A DNA stretch of 9,037 nucleotides from Thiobacillus sp. UBA2597 (GCA_002339725.1 DDKN01000041.1:1-9037); one strand, 5' to 3'; shown: positions 1 to 6,270, numbered from the stretch's first letter. Numbers and translations: made by a program. Notes: a model not told the origin generated them from the sequence alone.

Positions 1-219
1 ACGCTGCGGGAGCATTTGACGCGCGGTTACACGCTGAACCGCCAGCGACTGGAGGAAAGCGCCCGCGAGCTGGAGGCGGCGCTGCAACTGGTGCGCAAGG
101 CGGCGGCCGGTGAGACGCTGACCACCGACCAGGGGCGGGGGCTGGTGGATGTCATCGCCCGCTACACCCCATTCGTCATTCCCGCGAAGGCGGGAATCCA
201 GTTAACGATCGCAATATGA
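1..219 (+). pseudogene. RhuM-Fic/DOC virulence-family protein, internal fragment (5' part beyond window)
   Basis: The frame is open from base 1 and continues from upstream. It encodes TLREHLTRGYTLNRQRLEES, then ARELEAALQLVRKAA and GRGLVDVIARYT. From memory this is the conserved segment after the RhuM N-terminal domain in RhuM-family virulence proteins, which often carry a C-terminal Fic/DOC domain. Native similarity stops at about base 168. The next 16 codons (PFVIPAKAGIQLTIAI) are encoded by a REP-like repeat and its spacer and end at TGA 217-219. The expected continuation into a Fic domain with HPFxxGNKR is absent here and anywhere else in the window, so the gene is inactivated. Family assignment rests on recall of the consensus. 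The biological role of RhuM proteins is poorly defined; Fic domains usually transfer AMP or similar groups to proteins. Confidence 0.75.
169..201 (+). repeat. Left REP-like inverted repeat with internal hairpin
   Basis: The centre is the 20-bp palindrome ATTCCCGCGAAGGCGGGAAT (178-197): a perfect 8-bp stem with a GAAG loop. The identical core shared with the right copy runs from 175 to 201. Read in the frame of the interrupted gene it encodes VIPAKAGIQ. This peptide signature and its antisense form are familiar from dispersed repeats in many proteobacterial genomes and are regularly mis-annotated as protein tails. Confidence 0.85.
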
Positions 220-611
220 AACAACCCGCCGTCTACATCTTGGCGAGCAAGCGGAATGGAACGCTTTATACGGGTGTAACCAGCGACTTGCGAAAACGCA
301 TCTTCGAGCACCGGACCGATTTGATCGAAGGGTTTACCAAGAAATACGGTGTTCACAATCTGGTGTACTTTGAGATGCATGAGAATATGTCTGCCGCTAT
401 CACCCGTGAGAAGCAGATCAAGAAGTGGAACCGTGCGTGGAAATTGCGAATTATCGAGCAGCAGAATCCGAACTGGGAGGATTTGTGGCAACGGATTCTG
501 CAGCCGTGCTGGATTCCCGCCTTCGCGGGAATGACACATGGTCGACGGTTGGTCTCGCGGCGCTGGCGCTGCTGGTGGCCGAGTCCGACCCGAAGGACAA
601 AGAAGTGCTGA
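216..611 (+). CDS. GIY-YIG superfamily endonuclease-like protein, small YhbQ/UvrC-N-type
   Basis: This is a 131-aa ORF whose first ~95 residues are a complete single GIY-YIG domain. The N-terminal strand pair carries V6-Y7-I8 and Y18-T19-G20, the counterparts of GIY and YIG. The helix 25-RKRIFEHR-33 holds the candidate catalytic Arg and a His. E65 in TREKQIKKW is the candidate metal-binding Glu. NPNWEDL near 84-90 is the usual end of this small family. These enzymes are predicted DNA endonucleases; the substrate is unknown. Residues 99-107 (WIPAFAGMT) are encoded by the right repeat. The last 24 residues are out-of-frame host-gene DNA, so the tail is probably accidental. No Shine-Dalgarno sequence precedes ATG 216. 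The start overlaps the TGA of the interrupted upstream frame as ATGA, so reinitiation could drive translation. Confidence 0.85.
   Translation: MKQPAVYILASKRNGTLYTGVTSDLRKRIFEHRTDLIEGFTKKYGVHNLVYFEMHENMSAAITREKQIKKWNRAWKLRIIEQQNPNWEDLWQRILQPCWIPAFAGMTHGRRLVSRRWRCWWPSPTRRTKKC
509..541 (-). repeat. Right REP-like inverted repeat with internal hairpin
   Basis: This is the reverse complement of the left copy, with two mismatches confined to the outer six bases. Its palindromic core lies at 513-532: an 8-bp stem with a CTTC loop. It forms the end of the GIY-YIG coding frame, where it encodes WIPAFAGMT. Immediately downstream the sequence returns to RhuM-Fic-type coding DNA in a different frame. 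Confidence 0.85.
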
Positions 612-652
612 TCCGCCTCATCATGAACATGCTGGCCGGGGGAGCGACGTGA
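548..652 (+). pseudogene. RhuM-Fic/DOC virulence-family protein, C-terminal remnant
   Basis: Frame 2 encodes VGLAALALLVAESDP, then KDKEVLIRLIMNML and AGGAT, ending at TGA 650-652. From memory this matches the last ~35 residues of RhuM-Fic virulence proteins, which lie downstream of the Fic HPFxxGNKR motif. It has no start codon of its own with a plausible ribosome-binding site, and it is out of frame with the fragment at 1-168. Together the two pieces bracket a gap where the Fic catalytic core should be. The remnant is still useful as context: its stop overlaps the start of the restriction subunit, showing that the two genes were once a coupled operon. Confidence 0.7.
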
Positions 653-3456
653 CCGCGCCGAAATCGCTCATCATCAACTCGCCGTACGAGAAGCCGACCC
701 GGCATTGGCAGCAGGCGCGCGACGGCTCGCTTACGATCGTGCCGGAGCGCCGGCCTGCGGGCTATGAGATTTTCGACATCCGCAACAACACGCGGCGCAC
801 CGAGCCGCTGACCCTGGTCAACGAGATACGCCGGCGGGTCGATGACTGGCGGGCCGCGGACTACCCCGGCATCACTTCGGTCACGCGCAGCCTGCTGGAG
901 CACTGGCACGACCGCACGCCAGGCGTCCGGCTGTACCCCTTCTACTTCTGCCAGCTGGAAGCCATCGAAACGCTGATCTGGCGGGTGGAGGCGGCGCCGG
1001 AGTTCAAGCAGGGCATTTTCATTCCGGGCGACAGCGGGGCGTGGGAGCGGCTGTGCAACAAGATGGCCACGGGCAGCGGCAAGACCACGGTGATGGCGAT
1101 GATCATTACCTGGCAGGTGTTGAACGCGTTGACCTATCCCAAGCGCAACAAGGATTTCTCGCGGGCCGTCTTCATTGTGGCACCGGGGCTGACGGTGAAG
1201 GAGCGGTTGCGCGTGCTCTATCCGGGCGAGCCGGACAACTTTTACGACGTGTTCGGCTTGTGCCCGTCCGAATCGCTGCGCCAGAAACTCAATCAGACGG
1301 AGATTCTGATCGAGAACTGGCACACGCTGATGCCCTTGAAAGATCAGGAACGCTCGGTCGTCAAGAAAGGCAAGGAGAGCGACGAGGCGTTTGCGCGGCG
1401 CGTGCTCGGCAAGCTGGCCCCATACAAGGACATCGTCGTCATCAACGACGAGGCGCATCATGCCTACCGCAAGCCGGCGGAGATCAAGATCAGCAGGAAG
1501 CAGGCAGAAGAACTCGGTCTTGACCTGGAAGAGGCGACGCGCTGGATCGAGGGGCTGGACCGCATCCACAAGACGCGTCGGATACAGCGCTGCTTCGACC
1601 TCTCGGCGACCCCCTTCGCGCCGACCGGCAAGGCCAGTACCGAGGAAGGCCTGTTCGGCTGGATCGTCTCCGACTTCGGCCTCAACGACGCGATCGAAGC
1701 CGGGCTGGTCAAGACGCCGCGCATCGTGGTGCGGGACGACGCCCTGCCGGACGCGAAAACCATGCGGTCGAAGCTCTATCACCTCTATCGCGAGGCGGAA
1801 GTCGCCGAAGACCTCAACCGGCGGGGCGCGGAGCCGCACGAACCCCTGCCGCGCCTGGTGCAGGACGCCTACACGCTGCTGGGCGCGGACTGGCGGGCGA
1901 CCCTGCATGACTGGCACGCGAAGGGGCATGTATCGCCGCCCGTGTTGCTGACGGTGTGCAACCGCACGGAAACCGCGGCGCGCATCGAAAACTACTTCAC
2001 CAAGGGCGACGCCCATTGGCCGGAACTGCACGCGCCGACCCGCACACTGCGGGTGGACTCGAAGGTGCTGGAAAAGGCCGAAGTGGGCGAGACCGCCACG
2101 GCCGACAAGGCCTACGAGGCGCGCTTGGCCGAGATCGTCGAGGCGGCCAACATCCCGGAAACCCGGAAACAGCGGCTGCGTGAAATGAAAAAGGAGGAAC
2201 TGCTGCGCGAGCTGGTGGACAACGTCGGCAAGCGCGACACCGCCGGGCAGGACCTGCAAAACGTCATTTCCGTGGCCATGCTGTCCGAGGGCTGGGACGC
2301 GAAGAACGTCACCCATATCATGGGGCTGCGCGCCTTCACGTCCCAGCTTTTGTGCGAGCAGGTGATCGGGCGCGGCCTGCGGCGTGTTTCCTACGAGACC
2401 GACGAGAATGGCCTGTTCGTGCCGGAATACGTGAATGTCTTCGGGGTGCCGCTCTCGATCTTTCAGGATGTCGGCACAGGTGGCGAGGCACCGCCGCCCC
2501 CCAAACCGAGCACGCAGATCGAGTCGCTGCCGGAACGCAACGAATTCGAGATTCGCTGGCCGAACGTGGTTCGCATCGATACCGTTGTGCGGCCGGTGCT
2601 GACCGTGGATTGGGCAAAGGTCGAACCGCTGACGCTGAATCCCGCCGAGACGCCCATCAGCGCCGAGATCGCACCCGCGCTGGGCGGCGCCACGAACTGG
2701 GAGCAAATCCACGTCATCGATCTCGAGAAACTGCCGGAGGATTTTCGCCTGCAGAGGCTCACCTTCCAGGCGGCGCGTAAGGCCTATGCGGCCATGCAGG
2801 GGCGGTTCACCGGCACCCGCGAGTATCTGGTGTTTCAGCTGATCAAGCTGGTCGAGCAGTTCATCGAGTCGGACAAGCTGGTGATTCCGACCCGCTTTCA
2901 TCAGGAGCCGCTGCGCAAGCGCATCCTGATGTCGCTGAATATCGATCTGATCGTGCAGCACCTGCAGCGCCATATCCACGAACAGAACATGGAACGCATC
3001 GAGCCGGTATTCGACGAGGAAAACCCGATCGGCTCCACCCGCCATATGCGGACCTGGTACACGACCAAGCCCTGCGTGCCCACGCAAAAATCCCAGATCA
3101 GCCACATGATTGCCGACAGCGCCTGGGAACAGTACGCAGCAAACATTTTCGAGTCGGCCAAGTCGGATTTGGTGACGGCCTATGCCAAGAACGACCACCT
3201 CGGCTTTCAGGTGTACTACCTGTGGAACGGCGCCCGGCGCCGCTTCGTGCCGGACTTTCTGGTACGGCTTGTGAACGGCAAGACGCTGGTGTTGGAGATC
3301 AAGGGCGAAGACTCCGAGCAGAACCGCGCGAAGCGGGCGGCATTGGATGCCTGGGTAAAAGGGGTGAATGCCAAGGGCGGTTTTGGCCTCTGGTGCTGGG
3401 ACGTGGCGTATCAGCCGGCACAGATTCAGGATATTGTGGATCGTCACGGCAGGTAA
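649..3456 (+). CDS. Type III-like restriction endonuclease subunit (DEAD/DEAH helicase + PD-(D/E)XK nuclease; BPTD_3080-like)
   Basis: The 935-aa product is a DNA-dependent ATPase/translocase fused to a nuclease, of the Res type in type III-like restriction systems. Visible motifs: Walker A ATGSGKT at residues 140-146, DEAH at 267-270, SAT at 319-321, SEGWD (motif V region), and motif VI QVIGRGLRR at 571-579. The C-terminal nuclease signature is P868-D869 followed by E883-I-K885 and a Trp/Cys-containing end. All key residues are present, so it looks functional. I chose GTG 649 over an in-frame ATG at 538: homology starts at VTAPKSLIINSPYE, GGGGGAG at 638-644 is a good ribosome-binding site, and the upstream codons are the RhuM-Fic tail in another frame. 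GTG overlaps TGA 650-652. No methyltransferase is visible; it would be expected upstream of the window. The family name is recalled. Confidence 0.92.
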   Translation: MTAPKSLIINSPYEKPTRHWQQARDGSLTIVPERRPAGYEIFDIRNNTRRTEPLTLVNEIRRRVDDWRAADYPGITSVTRSLLEHWHDRTPGVRLYPFYFCQLEAIETLIWRVEAAPEFKQGIFIPGDSGAWERLCNKMATGSGKTTVMAMIITWQVLNALTYPKRNKDFSRAVFIVAPGLTVKERLRVLYPGEPDNFYDVFGLCPSESLRQKLNQTEILIENWHTLMPLKDQERSVVKKGKESDEAFARRVLGKLAPYKDIVVINDEAHHAYRKPAEIKISRKQAEELGLDLEEATRWIEGLDRIHKTRRIQRCFDLSATPFAPTGKASTEEGLFGWIVSDFGLNDAIEAGLVKTPRIVVRDDALPDAKTMRSKLYHLYREAEVAEDLNRRGAEPHEPLPRLVQDAYTLLGADWRATLHDWHAKGHVSPPVLLTVCNRTETAARIENYFTKGDAHWPELHAPTRTLRVDSKVLEKAEVGETATADKAYEARLAEIVEAANIPETRKQRLREMKKEELLRELVDNVGKRDTAGQDLQNVISVAMLSEGWDAKNVTHIMGLRAFTSQLLCEQVIGRGLRRVSYETDENGLFVPEYVNVFGVPLSIFQDVGTGGEAPPPPKPSTQIESLPERNEFEIRWPNVVRIDTVVRPVLTVDWAKVEPLTLNPAETPISAEIAPALGGATNWEQIHVIDLEKLPEDFRLQRLTFQAARKAYAAMQGRFTGTREYLVFQLIKLVEQFIESDKLVIPTRFHQEPLRKRILMSLNIDLIVQHLQRHIHEQNMERIEPVFDEENPIGSTRHMRTWYTTKPCVPTQKSQISHMIADSAWEQYAANIFESAKSDLVTAYAKNDHLGFQVYYLWNGARRRFVPDFLVRLVNGKTLVLEIKGEDSEQNRAKRAALDAWVKGVNAKGGFGLWCWDVAYQPAQIQDIVDRHGR

Positions 3457-3557
3457 TCGTATCCAGGGCAGCGGGTACACGCGCGACCTGCCGAAGCCTA
3501 AACGGGGCAGCCTGGCTCAAACGAGGTCCGTATATTCAAAAGCCACACATCCTTCGA

Positions 3558-4064
3558 ATGATCATTCACTGCTCTCAAAAACTTGCCGCCAAGCTGGCCA
3601 ACGTATCAGCCGCGCCACTGGAAGAGTCCAGCCCACTGGGCAGTTGGCATGGCCATCTGTTCAATCTGGACCGGCGCCAGTGCGTGATGTTCTGCCACGA
3701 CGCGACGCGCTTCGTGTTGTTTCTACCCGGCCTGCGCAAGCAACAGTTCGCCGAGTTGGGCAGCAAGTGGTTTCGCCTGCTTTACACGGCCACGCTGGCC
3801 ATGGCCGGCTGCCCGGATGTGCAGATCAAAAAGGCAGAGCTGGCGCTTGGGCCGGTTTGCTTCGACACGGCGACGGATCGTTCGGTGCAGGGTTCGCTGC
3901 GCGTGGCGCGCCAGGATTTGGCGGCTTGGGTGTATCAGGTGCCCAACGTGCTGGACCTGGACCCGCTGACGGTATCGTACCGACTGAACGAGCGGCCGAC
4001 CTCGGTTTATGGCAAGGTTCTGTGGCCGAACCGGGCGATGCTGGAGCGGGTGGCGGCGCTTTAG
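3558..4064 (+). CDS. DUF6933-like protein of unknown function
   Basis: The 168-aa soluble protein has no signal peptide or membrane segment. I recognise the pattern as the family I recall as DUF6933: an N-terminal MIIHCSQKLAAKL, 24-SSPLGSWHGHLF-35, a central block 44-MFCHDATRFVLFLPGLRK-61, and 132-LDLDPLTVSYRLNERP-147 near the end. No enzymatic motif can be claimed. Cys45-His47-Asp48 in FCHDAT are the most enzyme-like residues but are only suggestive. ATG 3558 is chosen because family similarity starts exactly there. The frame is open further upstream, but that stretch overlaps the restriction gene. No strong Shine-Dalgarno sequence is visible; TATATT at 3531-3536 could be a -10 box without a convincing -35. 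It sits between a restriction subunit and a NERD helicase, so a defence-associated role is possible but unproven. Confidence 0.8.
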   Translation: MIIHCSQKLAAKLANVSAAPLEESSPLGSWHGHLFNLDRRQCVMFCHDATRFVLFLPGLRKQQFAELGSKWFRLLYTATLAMAGCPDVQIKKAELALGPVCFDTATDRSVQGSLRVARQDLAAWVYQVPNVLDLDPLTVSYRLNERPTSVYGKVLWPNRAMLERVAAL

Positions 4065-4070
4065 CCGCCA
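4051..4070 (+). terminator. Stem-loop across the DUF6933-like stop codon (weak terminator candidate)
   Basis: TGGCGGC (4051-4057) and GCCGCCA (4064-4070) form a perfect 7-bp GC-rich stem with a 6-nt loop GCTTTA that contains most of the stop codon. No T run follows, so it is not a classical intrinsic terminator. It may protect the transcript end or simply reflect GC-rich coding sequence. Confidence 0.3.
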
Positions 4071-4085
4071 GGAAAGCTTCAATCA

Positions 4086-4124
4086 GCCGGACACAAAGGT
4101 TTCGAATGGCCGGACATAAAGGTT
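4086..4124 (+). repeat. Tandem direct repeat GCCGGACAYAAAGGTT, period 23 bp
   Basis: Two 16-bp copies, at 4086-4101 and 4109-4124, differ only at one pyrimidine (C/T) and start 23 bp apart. They fill the 91-bp gap between the DUF6933-like gene and the NERD helicase. Spacing of about two helical turns suits a protein-binding site. Repeated motifs at insertion-sequence ends, as in the IS21 family, look similar, so an IS-end remnant is also possible. No transposase is present nearby. Confidence 0.6.
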
Positions 4125-4155
4125 AAATTCGCGGTTATTGGTTCTTCTTCGATAA

Positions 4156-5970
4156 ATGGCCACGCTGATCCCCTCCCTCGGTTCCGCCCGCTTCGACAGC
4201 CGCGGCGAGCTGCGCCTGGCCGAGCGGCTGAAGGACTTTCTCGAAGACAACACCCTGGTCTGGCACAACCTGCCGGTGGGGCCGTTCGGCCGGCACCCGG
4301 ATTTCGTGGTGCTGAACCCGCAGCAGGGCCTGGTGGTGCTGGAGGTGAAGGACTGGCGGCTGGACAGCGTGGTGGGGGCGAGCAAGCTCGATGTCACGCT
4401 GCTCACGCCGCAGGGCGAGGTCAGGGCCGAGAATCCCTTCGAGCAGGTGCGCAGCTACATGTTCAACGTGATGAACACCCTGCGCCGCGACCCGCTGCTG
4501 GTGTTCGAGGCCGGCCGCTTCAAGGGCAAGCCGGTGCTGCCCTTCGGCCATGGCGTGGTGTTCACCAACATCACCCGCAGGCAGTATGAGGCCACCGATC
4601 TTGATGAGGTCTTTCCGGCCGAGCGCTGCATCTTCCGGGACGAGATGACCGAGAGCAGCGAGCCCGATCGCTTTCGCGAGCGGGTGTGGAAGATGGTCTC
4701 GCCCCGCCTGGGCCCGGCGTTGTCGGTGCCGCAGATCGACCGCATCCGCGCCCTGCTCTTTCCCGAGGTGCGGGTGCGCCAGATCGCCCTGCCGTTCGAC
4801 ACCCCCGAGCCGAACCCGTCGCCCCTGGCCGACCGCATTCTGGACGTGATGGACCTGCAGCAGGAGCTGCTGGCGCGCAACCTGGGCGAGGGGCACCGCA
4901 TCGTGCGGGGCGTGGCTGGTTCGGGCAAGACCCTGATTCTGGCGTTTCGGGCCGAACACCTGGCGCGGGCGGCCAGCCGGCCCGTGCTGGTGCTGTGCTA
5001 CGCCAACGGCATTGCCGGCCGCCTGGAAAACGCCATGCAGGATCGCGGCGTCGAGGACCGGGTGATCGTCTCGACCTTTCACGCCTGGTGCTGGCAGATG
5101 CTGCGCACCTATGACATTCCCGCGCCGAGCGAACGCGACCTGCCGGATTATGGCGCGCGCCTGGCGGCCGGCGTTGCGGCGGTGATCGACGCCGTGGCGC
5201 GCGGCCTGATCCCGGGCGGGCAGTACGACGCCGTGCTGATCGACGAGGCGCACGACTTCGAACCCCAATGGCTCGAACTGGCCGCGCAGATGGTCAACCC
5301 GGACACCAAGTCGTTGCTGATCGTCTATGACGATGCCCAGGCCATCTACAAGGGCCGCTCCCGGCCGGTGTGGCGCCAGCTCGGCATCGAGGCCGCGGGC
5401 CGCACCACGGTGCTCAAGCTCAACTACCGCAACACCAGCCAGATTCTGCGCTTTGCCTGCAAGTTCGCCGCCGACGTGCTGGGCGCGCCGGGCGTCTGCG
5501 CCGGCGAGGAAGAGGCCATCCTGCTGCCCGAGGATGCCGGACGCCAGGGGCCGGAACCCGAGGTGCGCCGCTGCGTGGATTTCAACGCCGAGGCCCACGC
5601 CATCGCGGAATGGCTCGGCCGGCGTCAGGCCGCGGGCTACCAGTGGGGCCAGATGGCGCTGCTCTACCCCGAGCACGAGATCGGCCGGCGCTTCGAAAAG
5701 GTTTTGGTCAAACACGGCATTCCGGTCGATGTCGCCAAGCACAACCGCAACCGGATCCAGGCCGACAAGGACGCCGTTCGCCTGCTGTCCATGCACACCG
5801 CCAAGGGTCTGGAATTTCCCTGTGTCGCCATCGGCGGGCTCGGCGCCCTGGCATCGGAGGCGCTGGAAGACGATGTCCGGCTCACCTATGTCGCCATCAC
5901 CCGCGCCACGCATGAGGCCTTTCTCAGCTATTCGCATTTGACGCCGCTGGTCGAGCGGCTGGTGGCCTGA
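4156..5970 (+). CDS. NERD nuclease domain fused to UvrD/Rep-like SF1 helicase
   Basis: The 604-aa protein is predicted to cut and unwind nucleic acid. Residues ~10-110 form a NERD (nuclease-related) domain of the PD-(D/E)XK fold: E18 in SRGELRLAERL, P48-D49, then E63-V-K65 in VLEVKDW. Residues ~240-600 are an SF1 helicase: Walker A AGSGKT 254-259, LIDEAHDF with D363-E364-A-H366, YDDAQAIY (motif III), LKLNYRNTSQIL (motif IV), HTAKGLEF at 547-554 and YVAITRAT with R583. Every expected motif is present, so it looks active. At ~600 residues it is shorter than UvrD because it lacks most of the accessory 1B/2B insertions. No clear Shine-Dalgarno sequence precedes ATG 4156; the 5' flank is AT-rich with TAAATT at 4124-4129 as a possible -10. 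Single-protein nuclease-helicase fusions are known in phage defence; that role here is inferred from context. Confidence 0.9.
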   Translation: MATLIPSLGSARFDSRGELRLAERLKDFLEDNTLVWHNLPVGPFGRHPDFVVLNPQQGLVVLEVKDWRLDSVVGASKLDVTLLTPQGEVRAENPFEQVRSYMFNVMNTLRRDPLLVFEAGRFKGKPVLPFGHGVVFTNITRRQYEATDLDEVFPAERCIFRDEMTESSEPDRFRERVWKMVSPRLGPALSVPQIDRIRALLFPEVRVRQIALPFDTPEPNPSPLADRILDVMDLQQELLARNLGEGHRIVRGVAGSGKTLILAFRAEHLARAASRPVLVLCYANGIAGRLENAMQDRGVEDRVIVSTFHAWCWQMLRTYDIPAPSERDLPDYGARLAAGVAAVIDAVARGLIPGGQYDAVLIDEAHDFEPQWLELAAQMVNPDTKSLLIVYDDAQAIYKGRSRPVWRQLGIEAAGRTTVLKLNYRNTSQILRFACKFAADVLGAPGVCAGEEEAILLPEDAGRQGPEPEVRRCVDFNAEAHAIAEWLGRRQAAGYQWGQMALLYPEHEIGRRFEKVLVKHGIPVDVAKHNRNRIQADKDAVRLLSMHTAKGLEFPCVAIGGLGALASEALEDDVRLTYVAITRATHEAFLSYSHLTPLVERLVA

Positions 5971-6100
5971 CTGGCTTATGCAGGGTGCCGGCCTGGCGCT
6001 CACCGGTCTGATGCTCGGCGTTCGACATCGGGTGGCGCTTGTATCCGTGGGCCGGAACCGCGGGCGCGGCGGAAAACGAATCTGGCGGAGTGCGCATTGC
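5971..6100. other. Intergenic stretch without a recognisable gene
   Basis: Downstream of the helicase stop, an ORF is open on the + strand from ATG 5978 and runs into the cold-shock tail. Its first ~40 residues (MQGAGLALTGLMLGVRHRVA and onward) resemble nothing I know, and no ribosome-binding site precedes it. On the - strand short ORFs are equally unremarkable. It is probably non-coding or junction DNA left when the cold-shock gene lost its 5' end. Confidence 0.5.
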
Positions 6101-6238
6101 GGAGGCGATGACCTCTTCGCGCACTTTTCTGGGATCAAGGCAGACGGCCTCAAGCCGCTGCAAGAAAACCAGCGCGCGAGCTTCGAGGTAACCACCGGCC
6201 CCAAGGGCAAACAGGCGGCGAAAATTCAGGCGGCGTAA
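6101..6238 (+). pseudogene. CspA-family cold-shock protein, 5'-truncated remnant
   Basis: The frame encodes GGDDLFAHFSGIKADGLKPL, then QENQRASFEVTTGPKGKQ and AAKIQAA, ending at TAA 6236-6238. This is the C-terminal two thirds of a CspA-type OB-fold RNA/DNA-binding protein, with the RNP2-region DLFAHFS and the usual GPKGKQA end. The expected first ~24 residues (VKWFNxxKGFGFI, including RNP1) are missing: upstream codons encode unrelated sequence in all frames I checked. The remnant has no internal stops, so truncation looks recent or junction-related. The in-frame ATG at 5978 would give an 86-residue chimera, but without RNP1 it should not bind nucleic acid normally. Confidence 0.8.
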
Positions 6239-6241
6239 GTG

Positions 6242-6258
6242 CCTGGCCGGCTGCCAGG
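6242..6258 (+). terminator. Short stem-loop after the cold-shock remnant
   Basis: CCTGGC (6242-6247) and GCCAGG (6253-6258) form a 6-bp stem with a 5-nt loop, three bases beyond the TAA. The following GGCATTATACC is not T-rich, so this is at best a weak or partial terminator. Confidence 0.3.
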
Positions 6259-6270
6259 GGCATTATACCA

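Larger units (their letters stand above)
169..541 (+). mobile_element. REP-like inverted-repeat cassette carrying a GIY-YIG nuclease gene
   Basis: This is a 373-bp block bounded by 33-bp inverted repeats (169-201 and 509-541) that match at 31 of 33 positions; the inner 27 bp are identical. It lies between two pieces that look like one RhuM-Fic gene. Counting bases 241-480 gives 119 G+C of 240 (about 50%), against 46 of 60 at 61-120 and 37 of 60 at 661-720, so the interior is compositionally foreign. The only gene inside is a small GIY-YIG nuclease. The pieces on either side are in different frames (1 and 2), and roughly a hundred or more family residues are missing between them. No clear target-site duplication is visible. 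Treating this as one mobile unit is inference; two independent repeat insertions around a captured gene is the alternative. Confidence 0.6.

Noticed and set aside
162..539. Minus-strand ORF beginning MCHSREGGNPARL across the cassette
   Set aside because: It starts and ends in the two repeats (HSREGGNP and WIPAFAGMT peptides are repeat translations) and is antisense to a convincing GIY-YIG domain.
169..541. A CRISPR array or classical insertion sequence
   Set aside because: Only two repeats, in inverted orientation, with a coding spacer over 300 bp; there is no transposase and no clear target duplication.
538..648. ATG 538 as start of the restriction subunit
   Set aside because: The added residues are Gly/Arg-rich translation of the RhuM-Fic tail in another frame; GTG 649 has the ribosome-binding site and begins the conserved sequence.
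451..3480. A 1,009-codon open frame on the minus strand opposite the restriction gene
   Set aside because: It is a GC-bias shadow: low-complexity Arg/Leu/His/Val composition, no recognisable domain, and it covers a clearly conserved plus-strand gene plus the cassette.
3222..3557. Longer DUF6933-like protein starting inside the restriction gene
   Set aside because: The 5' part overlaps conserved nuclease-domain codons in another frame; family similarity starts at MIIHCSQKL (3558).
4135..6210. A 691-codon minus-strand open frame opposite the NERD helicase
   Set aside because: Same reason: composition typical of an antisense shadow, no motifs, and all helicase motifs lie on the plus strand.
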